Assembly: GCA_016630955.3 (NCBI GenBank)
Contig: CM049994.1
Span: forward strand, 930,001 to 994,000
DNA: 64,000 nt
Source of the DNA: Didymella arachidicola
Lineage: Eukaryota; Ascomycota; Dothideomycetes; Pleosporales; Didymellaceae
Reading direction: 5' to 3'
Both the position numbers and the translations under genes were made by a program. Positions 31,920 to 43,204 of the stretch are shown piece after piece; position 1 is the first letter of the stretch; every line of letters starts with the position of its first letter. Below the pieces are notes generated by a model, which was not told the DNA's origin, made no database searches, and worked only from the letters and a program-made list of their open reading frames with translations.

Positions 31920-33681
31920 ATGAGCATGTGGAAGGGCAAGCAGGACACGTCGAATGGCGACCAGCTGGAGCCTGAAGGGCCTCGCGACGATGGAGCGTCA
32001 GGCCGGGCTTCGAGGAGAAGCTACGAGCCTTCAAGACGGACTGTCGAGTCTCACGATGAGCCGACCGAGCGCACAAGACTGCTTGATCGTCCCAGGCCGC
32101 CGAATGCTGATGGCTACCTCGACCCAGATGACCCAGCTGTGAGAAGCGCGCTTGCTGTGATGTGCCCACGCACTGACTTGTAACAGGTGTCTCCCTACAA
32201 CCTGTGGACGGTGCGTGCTATGCGCTACCTGACCATCCTCTTCCTCATCATCACTTTCCTGTGGTGGGTCATTCTGCTGGTCTCCATCTTCATCTCTCCT
32301 CCCGGCCTGCACACCCGTGGATCAGGCTTCTTCGACTTTGCCTACACATGTCTTACCCTCGGCAACCTCTTGGTCGTCACCATCTTCTTCGTCACCCCAG
32401 CCAAGGGTCTGCGCATCACCACGATGATCATTGCTGTGCTTCTGGCAGTCGACATGATCATCATCCTGGCTGTTCCACGGCTCAGGCTGGAGGAGGGTTG
32501 GGTTGGCATCGCAAGTGTTGTTTGGGCCCTCATCATGTCCATCTGGTGCGTTTTGACTGACCGCGTCGTCGCATACGGCAAGAAGGAAGAGGAAGAGCGT
32601 CTTACTGGCCGACCCGAGTCTCGCCGCACACTGAAGGAGTGGCTGGCTGTCCTTGCAGCGACCATTCTCACGGTCGTCTTCATCCTCATCGTTCTCCTGA
32701 TGACCGCTACCCTCACCATCCGCTCAATCGATGCCGGCCTCAAGATGTACGGCGAGCGCATTCTTGTTGACGGCGACAAGTACGCTGTTCACCTCGCTTG
32801 TGTGGGTAACGAGACCAATACCAGGGGCCACAAGGTTACAACTGTCCTCCTCGAGGCAGGCGAGAACCCCGTCGAGTATGACTTGGAACACTGGGCGTAT
32901 GCCGCGTACAAGAACGAGACAATCGACCGCTACTGCTACTGGGTAAGCCTACTTGAACCAAGACTACAGTGACTGTTGCTAACCGGCCCAGGACCGTCCT
33001 GGCTATGCCTGGTCTGACAACGCTCCTTCCCCGCACTCCGCTGGCATGTCTGCCGATGCGCTCTCAGAAGCACTTGCAAAGGCCGGTGAGGAGGGTCCTT
33101 GGATCCTCGTATCCGCTGGATCTGGCAGCATCGTGTCTCGCATTTTTGGATCTCGTCACCTGAAGCAGGTCACTGGTCTCCTCCTGATCGACCCCCTGCA
33201 CGAGGATCTCCTCCACCGCCTGTCCAGCCCTAGCCGCGGCTTCCTTCTCTGGGCGTGGGGAATTATTTCTCCTCTCGGCACTGTGCGTCTCGCGGGCGCG
33301 ATCTTCAAGGGCCGGACAAGCGCAGACCGCGTCTACGGCCGCAACGCGTACCAGGGCGGGAAATTCATCAAGGCGCAATTGCAGGAGAATCTCGTTGCGG
33401 ACTCTCTGACCAAGAACGAAGTAGTCTCCGCTAGAAACATCCAGAGCGCCGATACGCCGCTTGCTATTGTCAGCAGTGGCATCGCGTGCCGCCGCGATTC
33501 CGAGTGGGAACGCAAGCAGAAGGATCTAACTACCCTTACTGACAACCTCGTCAGCTGGGACATTGTCAAGAAGACCCCCCACGAGGTCTGGCAGACTCTG
33601 GAGGGACGCGAGCAGTTGGAGAAGAGCTTGGCTAAGCTTGTCAAGGCTGCGGCCAAGGTCAAGTCGACCACTGCTGAGTAA
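31920..33681 (+). CDS. DUF2417 integral membrane protein with hydrolase-like domain
   Basis: Three exons: 31920-32138, 32187-32942 and 32992-33681, with introns of 48 bp (GTGAGA...AACAG) and 49 bp (GTAAGC, branch GCTAAC, CCCAG). The product is 554 residues. The N-terminus (about 1-75) is hydrophilic. Transmembrane segments follow at about 85-110 (YLTILFLIITFLWWVILLVS), 125-145, 150-172 and 178-195, and a fifth at about 215-240 (WLAVLAATILTVVFILIVLL). The C-terminal half resembles an alpha/beta hydrolase, with WILVSAGSGSIVSRIFGSRH in the nucleophile region and GLLLIDPLHEDLL. The family is known as fungal mitochondrial integral membrane proteins of unknown function. No substrate can be inferred. 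Confidence 0.85.
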
Positions 33682-34053
33682 GGAATGAAGATAAGTGAGA
33701 GGATTGGAAGGGATGGGGATTGTTTCGAGCAACTGGGGTTAATATTTTTGAGCAGCGACTGATGTTTCTGAGCAACCAGGAGTAATGTTTCCTTCGCATA
33801 CCCTGTCGCGAGTATTCTTATCCGCAGCACATCGCGGTGTCCGGTGTTTGAGTCGTCCGTCGTATATACCTGAAATCTATGTTAATCGAAATCACACTTG
33901 GCATACTTAAAGATGCGGTTCACGATTCCCTTGATGAGATGAATACCTCCGCACCTTCGCAGTGGGTCCGGAACAACCCCGGCAAATCCCAAAAGTTCAC
34001 GACTCCCCAACACCATCACACCCCCAACCCATCACACCATCCACACACCCACA
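33682..34053. other. Intergenic region upstream of mL54
   Basis: No gene in about 370 bp. The last 60 bases are rich in CCAACACC/CACACC motifs. Confidence 0.45.
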
Positions 34054-34807
34054 ATGATCTGCCGAACCTGCCTGCGGGCCTCCCGCCTCACCAGAACACC
34101 CCCGCGACGACTCCTCTCCTCCTCCCCCGCGCTCGCCACAACCCCCATCTCATCCGCATCCACACCCACACCGCGCCAGGGCAGCACACACGCACCGCCC
34201 GCCGCGACATCAACCTCAGCAGCGCAGCCCTTCAGCGCGCCGCTGACCCCCGCGCCTCACCCCGACATCGCAAAGGCGGCTGCCAAGGCCGCAGACAAGA
34301 AAGCCTCGCCGCTGGTGAAGAGCTCTGTGCCCGCGGGCACGCCGCTCAAGGGCCTGAACTTTGAGAAGAACAAGCAGGATCCCGTTGCGCTTGCAGACGA
34401 CGAGTACCCCGCGTGGCTGTGGACGATTCTGGAGCGCCAGGAGGGGGCGAAGGGGGATGTGGGCGCGGTGGGGGATTTGTTTTGTATGTCCCCTCTTTTC
34501 CATACACGCCATTCCTACTCCAACCCATTCTTCAAAGTAAAGTGAAAAGCGCTAACACACCCCAGCGAAATCCAAAAAACAGCGCCGTCTCGCCGCTAAA
34601 CGGCTCCGCAAGGAACAAGCCCTCAACCCGGAGCTCATGGCGCCTAAAGTTCCGCTGTACGAGCAGACGGTTGATTTGCCCGCTGGTGATGGTAGTTTGG
34701 AGGGTGCGATTGAGGCCGCGGGGAAGAGGGCGGAGTTGACCAAGGCGATGCGGGACAAGCGACGGGCGGGGATTAAGGAGGCGAATTTCTTGAAGGCGAT
34801 GGGTTGA
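34054..34807 (+). CDS. MRPL37: Mitochondrial large-subunit ribosomal protein mL54 (MRPL37)
   Basis: Exon 1 (34054-34483) and exon 2 (34566-34807) are separated by an 82 bp intron (GTATGT...CCCAG), giving 223 residues. The N-terminus MICRTCLRASRLTRTPPRRL is an Arg-rich presequence without acidic residues, followed by a long Ala/Pro/Ser linker. The conserved core begins at AGTPLKGLNFEKNKQDPVAL, with DDEYPAWLWTIL, the signature of mL54. It continues after the splice as SKSKKQRRLAAKRLRKEQAL and ends AGIKEANFLKAMG. It is a structural protein of the mitochondrial 54S subunit. The splice is supported because it restores the family order of the acidic/Trp block and the basic helix. Confidence 0.88.
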
Positions 34808-35502
34808 GTGTGTGGGCATCTTGTACAATGCAGGTGGTGGGTGGGTTTGTTGTGGACGGATGTATAGATACGAAGAGGCATTGCGTACGTGGTGCTGCCC
34901 TGGACGCGTGTATAAACAGTTTCTACATGATCAGAAAAACGGCAGTCCTCCTCAACGCCGCTGAAATCATCACCACCACCACCACTTCCATCTAGATGCC
35001 TCGAATCCCGCGAAGCCGGCATGTCCCCAATCTCCCGGGTGTCAGCGGACGCAGTGTGTTGAAGTGTTCGCATCTGCCACGCACACTGCGAAGCACGACG
35101 ACGAGGGTCTTACTCAGCACACTGCGTTCACAATCTAGTAGCTACGAAGAAATTTAGAGCGTGTGTGTGTGTGTATCTTATGTATCGCATTCTGTGTACA
35201 CTGTACTGTAGTACGAGTCGCGTCGTCGCGCGAGCGGGGATCGTAAGTATCATAACCAAGCCTCCCCCCCAAAAAAAAAAGAGACAAAGGGAAAAGACCA
35301 GGGGGTCCGTATTCAAAACGCCCAGGCCCAGGAAGATTGCGCCGCGAGGGCGAAAAGTGTGTATGTGTGTGGGAATAGTGATTACCAGCGAGTGTGGAGA
35401 AGGGGAAACGTAAAGTATACACAGAGAAACCCATCCAAGCGAGCCAATCTAGAGGTATCAAGACGGCAAGGAAATTGATCGGCATGTCTGTCGGTCGGGA
35501 TG
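34808..35502. other. Convergent intergenic region with simple repeats
   Basis: No gene. It contains a GTGTGTGTGTGTGT run near 35161-35174 and a CCCCCCCC/AAAAAAAAAA junction near 35263-35280. Confidence 0.5.
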
Positions 35503-36354
35503 CTAGATCCACGCCATCCGGGGCGCAGCAACCAAGTCGCCAAATAACGGCTGAACAACAGCCATGTAATCCGCTGCGCAGAACACAGCCAGACCCCTCT
35601 TCCTCATGTACTCCAAATCCGCCTCTTCCTCTGCGCTGCGCGCCACGCCCGAAAACTCCTCAACCGCCTCGCTAAGCTGCTCCAGCTCCGCGGCAAACGG
35701 CGCGGGTTCCTCGCTCACCGTCGCAATGGTGAACATATCCATGGAACTGCGCTGCTCGCGCACGCTGCCCAGGCTGCCGCGCGACCCGATGCTAGTCCCG
35801 TGGGACGAAAGGTTCTGCATGCTGCGCTTGTGGGCGAGCTGGACGTGAGCGCGTTTGGAGTGGGAGAGGGCGCGCTGGGGGATCGCGGGGACGGGTTCCG
35901 TGGGTTCTGCGGGGGATTCTCTGACTTTGCTGAGGGATGTGGTGGAGGCGGATTTGCGGAGGAATTTGCCGTTGGGGGCGGAAAAGTAGCCGGAGAGGTG
36001 GTTTGGTGCGGGAGATGTGGGTGAGGATTCCACGGATGAGGCGTCGGTGAGAGTGTCCCGGCTGCCCTGCGAGGAGGCGCGTGAACGCCCGGAGAGGCTG
36101 TTGTCGGAGTCGTCGGCCGAGTGGGTGGATGTTGATGATGAGGCGGCGCGCATGGCGGCGAAGTTCAGGGTGGAGAGATCCGGGGCGTCGTAGACGAGCG
36201 TGTTTGTCGACGAGAGCAGTGCTACGGGCAGCGAGATCTGGGCTCGGTCGATTTGCAATGTTGGGTTCCTGACAGTCTTGCTGCGAGAAGGCATGGTTTC
36301 CTCAGGCGTGGCGGTGCGCTTCATGCGCTTGGTCATGGCGCGGGCGAGAGACAT
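35503..36354 (-). CDS. Serine-rich conserved hypothetical protein, 283 aa
   Basis: Single exon from ATG 36354 to the stop at 35503-35505. It starts MSLARAMTKRMKRTATPEET, a basic N-terminus I have seen in other ascomycete orphans. The middle is Ser-rich and disordered (SSSTSTHSADDSDNSLSGRS, then GSRDTLTDASSVESSPTSP) with repeated SxS/GSRGSLGSVR units that look like kinase sites. The C-terminal 70 residues are more structured, with an acidic helix (AAELEQLSEAVEEFSGVARS) and a hydrophobic end (MRKRGLAVFCAADYMAVVQP). I recognise no catalytic domain, signal peptide or membrane segment. The gene looks real from its length, ATG and composition, but its role is unknown. Confidence 0.7.
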   Translation of the reverse strand: MSLARAMTKRMKRTATPEETMPSRSKTVRNPTLQIDRAQISLPVALLSSTNTLVYDAPDLSTLNFAAMRAASSSTSTHSADDSDNSLSGRSRASSQGSRDTLTDASSVESSPTSPAPNHLSGYFSAPNGKFLRKSASTTSLSKVRESPAEPTEPVPAIPQRALSHSKRAHVQLAHKRSMQNLSSHGTSIGSRGSLGSVREQRSSMDMFTIATVSEEPAPFAAELEQLSEAVEEFSGVARSAEEEADLEYMRKRGLAVFCAADYMAVVQPLFGDLVAAPRMAWI

Positions 36355-38422
36355 GATGTGCGATTAATTCCGAATAGATTCGATAGATGTCGGTTTACTG
36401 TAGATCAAGTCCAGGGCCTCGGTTCGTTAGGGCCGGCAATTCTGTGCGTTGTTGCGGTTGGTTGCTAGTCAACGGGTGCAGAAATGCGGGGGAATGGTTG
36501 CGGATAAATTGTTTAAACAAGTCCACGAGGTCAAGAACTTCGGCGGTCAGAATCCACTGAGTAAGCCAACAGCGTTTGTTGTACAGCTAGTGACAGACTT
36601 CTGGAAGGGATGCCAGCTGTCTGATTGAGCAGTGTCGAGGACCCGTGAGCCTTCGGTTGCAGACTTCCTAATTGGGAATCGTGCTTGTGATACAAAGGGT
36701 CGCAGGATGCAGCCTTGTGATTCGAAAGACCCAATATGTTGCAGGAGTGGTGGTCGATTCGGTGGAGTCTGAGTCTCTTTGTTTTGGTGTTATTGAGTGT
36801 TTATACTGGCTAGCAGCGCGTGACGGGTGAGAAATGAGTGGTATGTCGAAATAAAGCAATCTGTCAAAGAGTGTAGTGGAGTCCAGCTGGGAACCTGTGC
36901 CTTAAAGAGTGTCGACACCGGGCCTTGATAAGGAGAGAGTGAGTGTTGCAATGAAGCCGACAAGCAGCAAGGCAAATGAAGGGAGGGAAGCCTGAGTAAA
37001 AGAGCAGTGCGACCAGGGCGTTCGCGTAGAAAAGCTCAGCAGCGCCGGCGACAAGCCGCGTTGACCTGTCTTCGAAAGATTGGGTCAGGATTTGACGGGG
37101 GTGGGCCAGGAACAAGCAGCGGCCGGCGAATCGCATCGCACTGGGCTTGGGAGCACCGAATCAGTGGCGTGGACGAAGCCCGAGTGGGCGTAGCCCCTGG
37201 TGTGTTTTGTTCGATTTTTGTCGACGAGCGAATGGGAAGCGGGTACGTGGGACCGCATCAGTGAATGCTAGCGCCAACGTGTTCCAGATATGTTGGGGTT
37301 GGCCTGTCCTGTGCATCCGTTGGGCCACTCAGCGCCGACTGTTTCAACACCTTGAATCAATTGCAGCCAGGCACCGAACCTATTTCCTGATGAAGGGGAG
37401 GCGGCATTGACAGCTACGGATACACGCCGGGCGGGTGAGGCGTCAGTCGCGCAGTGTCAACCACAACATTCATCGATGAGTACCGCGGGTTTCGTCAGCA
37501 CAAGTTGATAAGTGTGCCGCCTTTGGCCCGCCCCAAGTCAACGAACCGTGGTTGGATCGAGGCGGCACGCCTCCAGAACCTGGTAGTAGCGTCGAAAACG
37601 ACAAAGGCTCTTCCTCGGTGACGTCCGGCTGTACCTTGCAGACGCGCGCATCAACACATGCAAATGTGCCAGGTGCCTGTCGCTGTGCAGTCAGCGTCAT
37701 TTGCGCCGTCACACTACCTCACCTTGTGACTTCAGTGCACTGGCAGGTTCAGATGTATCGGCCGTTGGTTTCGAAACAGCATTACGAAGACAAAGCAAAC
37801 AAGCCGAGCAGACATCGTCAGGGCGTTTCCTGCCTCGGACCGCACTGTCTCATGACCCAGAACGACCTGAGGCACTGCGACCCACATGGTTCCCGCCCAA
37901 GATCGCCAGCTGTTCTTCTTGCGGGAAGTGACTGACAGATCGTGTTCCTTGTGTCGTGGACGACTGGTGGCGCTCGGTATGCGCAATAACGGTCTCGACA
38001 TCTTGGAATAAAGTGAAATTCGATGCGTGCATGGAGATGAGGCTCTAAATTGCCTTACGAAATAAGCTCCTGATCGCCGTGCGTGGTCAAATGAAGGATC
38101 GGAAGAAGCAAGGGCATGCATGAGTCGGCGGAAAGACTGTTTTTGAAACATTGTGCGGCTCAGGGCGCGCAATCATGACGGCGCGCACGAAAGTTGAAAA
38201 GCGAGCATCGCCTCGGGCAGTATCACAGCATTGACGTTGGGCAATATGGCCATGTGGATACTGGAAGTGTAGCAGTATGTTCTATCGCTCCTTCCACGCC
38301 TGCGGAATCGCCACAGATTGCGCGAGTGAGCCATAGCGGCAGAGAGCAGCATGGTTGCAAGATGAAGCAATCATGACCCTCTTCATGCCGTTAACCTTGA
38401 TCTATTCTGAAATCGTGGGTAT
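36355..38422. other. Intergenic region of about 2.1 kb
   Basis: Many short frames on both strands, the longest 146 codons on the minus strand (37732-38172), but none has a domain, a plausible splice pattern or coding-like composition. I see no repeats or RNA genes. Confidence 0.5.
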
Positions 38423-40105
38423 CTACTCCTCCATCGACTCCCAGCCCTTCTCCTGCTCGCCCTCATCCTCGTCGTTGCTCTCGCCCTCATCTGTGTCCGA
38501 GTCTGTGTCAGACTCTTCCAAGCCAACAAGCCTCTCCTTTGCACCAGGCTTCATCTGCGGCACCTTGCTAGCGAAGGCCGCACGAACCGCTGCGTTGGTA
38601 CTCGTGTCCCAGATCTGGACAGATCCTTTGCTGCCTGCAATGGCCAGACGGAATCCGACCTCCTTGTCTGGGGCGAAAGACGTCGAGAAGACCCTGCCGA
38701 CGCCCAAGTCTCGCGATACTACCATGCTAGGCCCGTTTTCTTGCACGTTCCATAGCTTGACCTGCTTATCTGTTGATCCTGTCACCAGGAAGCCGGGAAT
38801 GATGGGGTTGATGTCGAAGGAGGAGATGGACTCGTCGTGCGCTTGAAGCACCCAGGCAGGCTTCGACTGCGAAGGATCTGCGGGAGCCATGCGTGCGTCG
38901 TGGTAATGGATCATGCCGTTCTCGGTTGAGATCTGCCGCTGTTAGCTATTGTTTCCTCGTGGTAGGAGGCACACATACGTAGAAGTAGTTGGGGTCGTGA
39001 GGGTTCCACCTAACGGTCTCGACGTCACTCTCGACACCCCATCGTGGTGCCTTGGCCTCGGGTGTTCGCATGTCGGCTGCAACCACTGTGCGATCGTAAC
39101 TGCCACTAAGCAGCACGGTCGACTCGGTGGGATGCCATGCGACGGAGCACACCTTGTCTGTGTGGTAGGTGTACGACTTGGCGCACTTGGTTGTGTTGAG
39201 ATCCCACAGCTTGACAGTCTTGTCGGCCGATGACGAGGCGAGCAGGTTCCTGTGCTGACGGTTCGCTGCGAGGGAGAGAACCGAGTCGACATGGAAATTG
39301 TCGTTGGCCTTGTTTGATTTCTTCTTTTTCTTCCTAGGCTTGTCTGCGCTTGCATCTTCTGAGCCCTGGCCAAGCACAGCGTCAGGATACATGCTATCGA
39401 CCACGTCCAGGTTCCACAACTCAATGTCTGGGTCCATGGTACCGATTGCGACGGTGTTGCCTCGCCCTGTGCTCGACGAGGCGGCAGACTTGCCAACTGG
39501 CAAATCTAACCACTCAACAGCCAGAGGAATGGCAGGCAGCATGATGTCGTGGTGCACGTAGAGATTGTCATCCTCATCTTCGTAGACATAGACCTCCAGA
39601 TGTGCGACCTCGTCCTCTATGCGACCGGCCAAGACGAGGTTGTCGGTCGCCAGAATCTGGAGCTCTTCCCTCTCTTCGTCGTCCTCCTCGTCGTTGCCCT
39701 GCATTGTGATGTATGGATCGTCTTCGTCATTCTCGTGGAACACAAGATTGTTCGCGTTGCCGAACATGGCCATGGTGTCGCCAGCAGCCTCGTCCACCTC
39801 GTCGTCATAGTGCTCGAGGTCGTACTCTTTCAGGTCGTCATCATCGTCGCTGGAGGTCGTCAGTGCCATGCTGTTGTGGGTTTTCATACTGTCCAAACAC
39901 ACTCATGGTTCTTCGACTTGGATTTGCCGTTGCTCTTGCCCTCTTTCTCGGCTTGCGCTTCTTCGAGGTCTTCCTTTGCGTCGTCGAGCTGGAGCTTCGC
40001 GAGCTGGGATATGCGCTCGTACTCGTCCTCGTCGAACTGGTATTTCTCTGGGAAGGGCGCCGCGAAGCCGCGCGGCACCCATGTTGTCGCTGTGATCATA
40101 GACAT
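38423..40105 (-). CDS. PWP1: Periodic tryptophan protein 1 (WD40 ribosome biogenesis factor)
   Basis: Three exons: 39903-40105, 38979-39849 and 38423-38932, with introns of 53 bp (GTGTGT, branch CTGACG, CCAG) and 46 bp (GTATGT...GGCAG). The product is 527 residues. It starts MSMITATTWVPRGFAAPFPE; the second Met, at 40099, is an equally good start because ITATTWVPRG is the conserved Pwp1 N-terminus. An acidic block follows (DDDDDDLKEYDLEHYDDE). WD repeats are seen as LLASSSADKTVKLWDL, VLLSGSYDRTVVAADMR, GFLVTGSTDKQVKLWNV and GFRLAIAGSKGSVQIWD. The C-terminus is acidic (DTDSDTDEGESNDEDEGEQE). Pwp1 acts in the nucleolus in early 60S subunit assembly. Intron 1 could alternatively end 21 bp earlier, but that would leave only 32 bp. 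Confidence 0.9.
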
Positions 40106-40273
40106 GCTGCTGAATGTTCGAGGCGCAATGCTCGAACTGACGCAAGCTTGACTTTTCGGCGGGGCGTAGAAAATCCTTAGCGCGAGCGCAACTTTCTTAT
40201 CGATAAAGTGCCGCGGGCAAATCACCCTTCACGTCGGACCTCCGAGCGCGTCATCTCATACACATCATCAAAC
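40106..40273. promoter_or_regulatory. Short divergent promoter of PWP1 and PRP16
   Basis: Only 168 bp separate the two start codons, so the ribosome-assembly gene and the splicing helicase almost certainly share promoter elements. The sequence holds GGCGGGGCG near 40159 and no TATA box. Confidence 0.55.
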
Positions 40274-43204
40274 ATGGAGCGTGGCCACAGCCCCAAGCGG
40301 CGGAAGCTGGACGACGAGGAATATTCGATTGCACCGCAGCCCAAGTTCCGCAGGCCGAACCGCCCGCGCGATCGCAACGGAGCCCAGAATGGCAACGGCG
40401 CAAATCCGCCGCAGAAGCCCTTCGAAGGCCCAGAGCCGTTGGTCGAGGACTTCGACTCCATGGCCTTGGATCGCGACTGGTACGGTGGAGAAGAGAACGG
40501 GCATACCTTCGGGGACGATTCACACAACCCGTTTGGCGGCGCCGAGAGCTCGTGGCTCGATTCGCAGCGCGAGGCAGCTTTGACCGAGAAGAAGCTGAAC
40601 AACCGAGCGAGCATGCGTGCGCAACAAAAGCAAAAAGATGTCGACGCGTGGGAGACGAATCGAATGCTGCAGTCTGGCGTGGCGCAGAGAAGGCATTTTG
40701 ACGACGACTTCAACGACGACGACGAAGCCACGCGCGTCCATATTCTCGTCCACGATCTGAAGCCGCCGTTTCTGGATGGGAAGAAAGTCTTCACGAAGCA
40801 GATCGACCCCATTCCCGCCGTGCGCGATCAACAGAGCGACATGGCTGTCTTCAGTCGCAGGGGTAGTAAAGTTGTCAAGGACAAGCGACAAGCCAAGGAA
40901 AGGGAGAAGCAGACCAAGGAGGCCACGAGCGCCAAAGGAACAATCCTGGGCAATATAATGGGTGTCAAAGAAGAGGACACAGACAGTGCTGCACCTGGAC
41001 CTGAGCATGGCGAGAGGAAGGGTGGAAGCAAATTCGCCGAGCATCTGAGCAAACAGGAAGGCGCTAGCGCCTTCAGCAAAAGCAAGACCCTCCGAGAACA
41101 ACGGCAATACCTTCCAGCTTTCGCGGTTCGGGAGGACCTCCTGCGCGTGATTCGAGACAATCAAGTCACCATTGTCGTTGGACAGACAGGTTCGGGAAAG
41201 ACAACACAGTTGACACAGTTCCTCTACGAAGACGGCTATGCAAACTTGGGCTTGATTGGATGCACGCAACCGCGGCGTGTGGCTGCGATGAGTGTTGCCA
41301 AGCGAGTCAGCGAAGAGATGGAAGTCAAACTCGGCAGTACTGTCGGTTATGCCATTCGTTTCGAGGACTGCACCAGCAAGGAAACTCGGATCAAGTACAT
41401 GACCGACGGTGTGCTCCTTCGAGAGTCTCTGGTCGAACCAGATCTGGACAAATATTCCTGCATCATTATGGACGAGGCGCACGAGCGTGCTTTGAACACC
41501 GATGTTCTCATGGGCCTCATCAAGAAAGTGCTGGCGCGGAGACGAGATCTCAAGTTGATCGTCACATCTGCCACGATGAACTCGGAGCGGTTTTCTCGTT
41601 TCTACGGCGGCGCACCAGAGTTCATCATTCCTGGTCGTACCTTCCCTGTGGACATCCAATACTCTCGCTCGCCATGCGAGGACTACGTCGACAGTGCAGT
41701 GAAACAAGTCCTCGCAATTCACGTCTCGCAAGGACCGGGTGATATTCTAGTCTTCATGACTGGTCAAGAAGACATCGAGATCACTTGCGAACTCGTCGCG
41801 GAACGTCTCAAACTTCTCAATGATCCTCCAAAGATCAGCATCCTTCCCATCTATAGTCAGATGCCGGCAGATCTGCAGGCAAAGATCTTTGAGCGGGCCG
41901 CGCCCGGCGTTCGCAAGGTTATTGTGGCTACCAACATCGCAGAAACCAGTTTGACAGTCGACGGTATCATGTACGTTGTAGACGCAGGCTTCTCGAAGCT
42001 CAAGGTCTACAACCCCAAGATGGGCATGGACACGCTTCAGATCACGCCTATCTCCCAAGCAAACGCCTCACAGCGTGCTGGTCGCGCTGGACGTACCGGA
42101 CCTGGCAAGTGCTTCCACTTGTACACCGAGCGAGCGTTCAGGGACGAGTTCTACATTCAGACTATACCTGAAATTCAAAGAACCAACTTGGCCAATACTG
42201 TCCTACTCCTCAAATCCCTTGGCGTCAAGGACCTCCTGGACTTCGATTTCATGGATGCTCCACCACAAGACACCATCACAACATCACTTTTCGATCTCTG
42301 GGCGCTAGGTGCGCTTGACAACATTGGCGATCTCACCCCTCTCGGCCGGACAATGACGGCTTTTCCTATGGACCCCTCTCTCGCAAAGCTCATCATTACC
42401 AGCGTCGAATATGAGTGCAGCGAGGAGATGCTCACCATCGTTGCCATGCTGTCTGTCCCATCGGTCTTCTATCGCCCTAAGGAGCGTCAAGAAGAATCCG
42501 ATGCTGCGCGTGAGAAGTTTTTTGTGCCTGAAAGCGATCATCTGACACTTCTGCATGTATACACGCAATGGAGAGTAAATGGCTACTCAGATGGCTGGTG
42601 CACTCGGCACTTCCTCCACCCAAAGGCTCTACGCCGAGGCAAGGAGATCCGCGATCAGATACAAGACATCATGGAGAAGCAAAAGATGCCTCTAGTCAGC
42701 TGTGGAACCGACTGGGACGTCATCCGCAAGTGCATTTGCTCAGGCTACTACCACCAAGCCGCCAAAGTCAAGGGCATCGGCGAGTACATCAACCTTCGCA
42801 CCAGCGTTACGATCCAGCTGCATCCAACCAGTGCACTTTACGGGCTTGGGTACCTGCCTGATTACGTTGTGTACCACGAACTCATCCTCACGAGCAAAGA
42901 GTACATGTCCTGCGTGACCTCTGTGGACCCGCACTGGCTTGCAGACATGGGTGCGGTATTCTATTCGATCAAGGAAAAGGGTTACTCAGCTCGGGACAAG
43001 CGCGTTACCGAACGCGAATTCAACCGGAAAGCGGAACTTGAGGCCAAAATGGCGGAAGACAAGGCACGAGAGGAACAGCGGATCGCGGCAGAAGAGAACG
43101 GGCCGTTGATCAAGAAGGCGACACAAAGTAAGAAAAAGGCAGAGGTCGATGGCGTCGTAAAGCGGCCGGTCATTGGTATGAAAAGCAAGTTCAAGCGGAG
43201 GTGA
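40274..43204 (+). CDS. PRP16: Pre-mRNA splicing DEAH-box ATPase Prp16
   Basis: Single exon of 976 residues from the ATG at 40274. Prp16 remodels the spliceosome after the first splicing step. The N-terminal 290 residues are hydrophilic; SSWLDSQREAALTEKKLNNR and DDDEATRVHILVHDLKPPFL are typical of the Prp16/DHX38 group and separate it from Prp2, Prp22 and Prp43. Helicase motifs are in order: GQTGSGKTTQ (about 302), TQPRRVAA, DEAH (about 399), SAT (about 431), IVATNIAETSLT and QRAGRAGR (about 600). The winged-helix/HA2 and OB-fold regions follow (YYHQAAKVKGIGEYINLRTS, LVYHE-like VVYHELILTSKEYM). The C-terminus is Lys-rich. No intron interrupts the gene, although its product is a splicing factor. 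Confidence 0.95.
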   Translation: MERGHSPKRRKLDDEEYSIAPQPKFRRPNRPRDRNGAQNGNGANPPQKPFEGPEPLVEDFDSMALDRDWYGGEENGHTFGDDSHNPFGGAESSWLDSQREAALTEKKLNNRASMRAQQKQKDVDAWETNRMLQSGVAQRRHFDDDFNDDDEATRVHILVHDLKPPFLDGKKVFTKQIDPIPAVRDQQSDMAVFSRRGSKVVKDKRQAKEREKQTKEATSAKGTILGNIMGVKEEDTDSAAPGPEHGERKGGSKFAEHLSKQEGASAFSKSKTLREQRQYLPAFAVREDLLRVIRDNQVTIVVGQTGSGKTTQLTQFLYEDGYANLGLIGCTQPRRVAAMSVAKRVSEEMEVKLGSTVGYAIRFEDCTSKETRIKYMTDGVLLRESLVEPDLDKYSCIIMDEAHERALNTDVLMGLIKKVLARRRDLKLIVTSATMNSERFSRFYGGAPEFIIPGRTFPVDIQYSRSPCEDYVDSAVKQVLAIHVSQGPGDILVFMTGQEDIEITCELVAERLKLLNDPPKISILPIYSQMPADLQAKIFERAAPGVRKVIVATNIAETSLTVDGIMYVVDAGFSKLKVYNPKMGMDTLQITPISQANASQRAGRAGRTGPGKCFHLYTERAFRDEFYIQTIPEIQRTNLANTVLLLKSLGVKDLLDFDFMDAPPQDTITTSLFDLWALGALDNIGDLTPLGRTMTAFPMDPSLAKLIITSVEYECSEEMLTIVAMLSVPSVFYRPKERQEESDAAREKFFVPESDHLTLLHVYTQWRVNGYSDGWCTRHFLHPKALRRGKEIRDQIQDIMEKQKMPLVSCGTDWDVIRKCICSGYYHQAAKVKGIGEYINLRTSVTIQLHPTSALYGLGYLPDYVVYHELILTSKEYMSCVTSVDPHWLADMGAVFYSIKEKGYSARDKRVTEREFNRKAELEAKMAEDKAREEQRIAAEENGPLIKKATQSKKKAEVDGVVKRPVIGMKSKFKRR

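Noticed and set aside
37732..38172. A 146-codon minus-strand frame between the Ser-rich orphan and PWP1
   Set aside because: Composition is not protein-like, there is no domain, and other frames overlap on the opposite strand.
40520..41731. A 403-codon minus-strand frame inside PRP16
   Set aside because: It lies wholly antisense to a highly conserved helicase and has no domain; long antisense frames are common opposite G/C-rich coding DNA.
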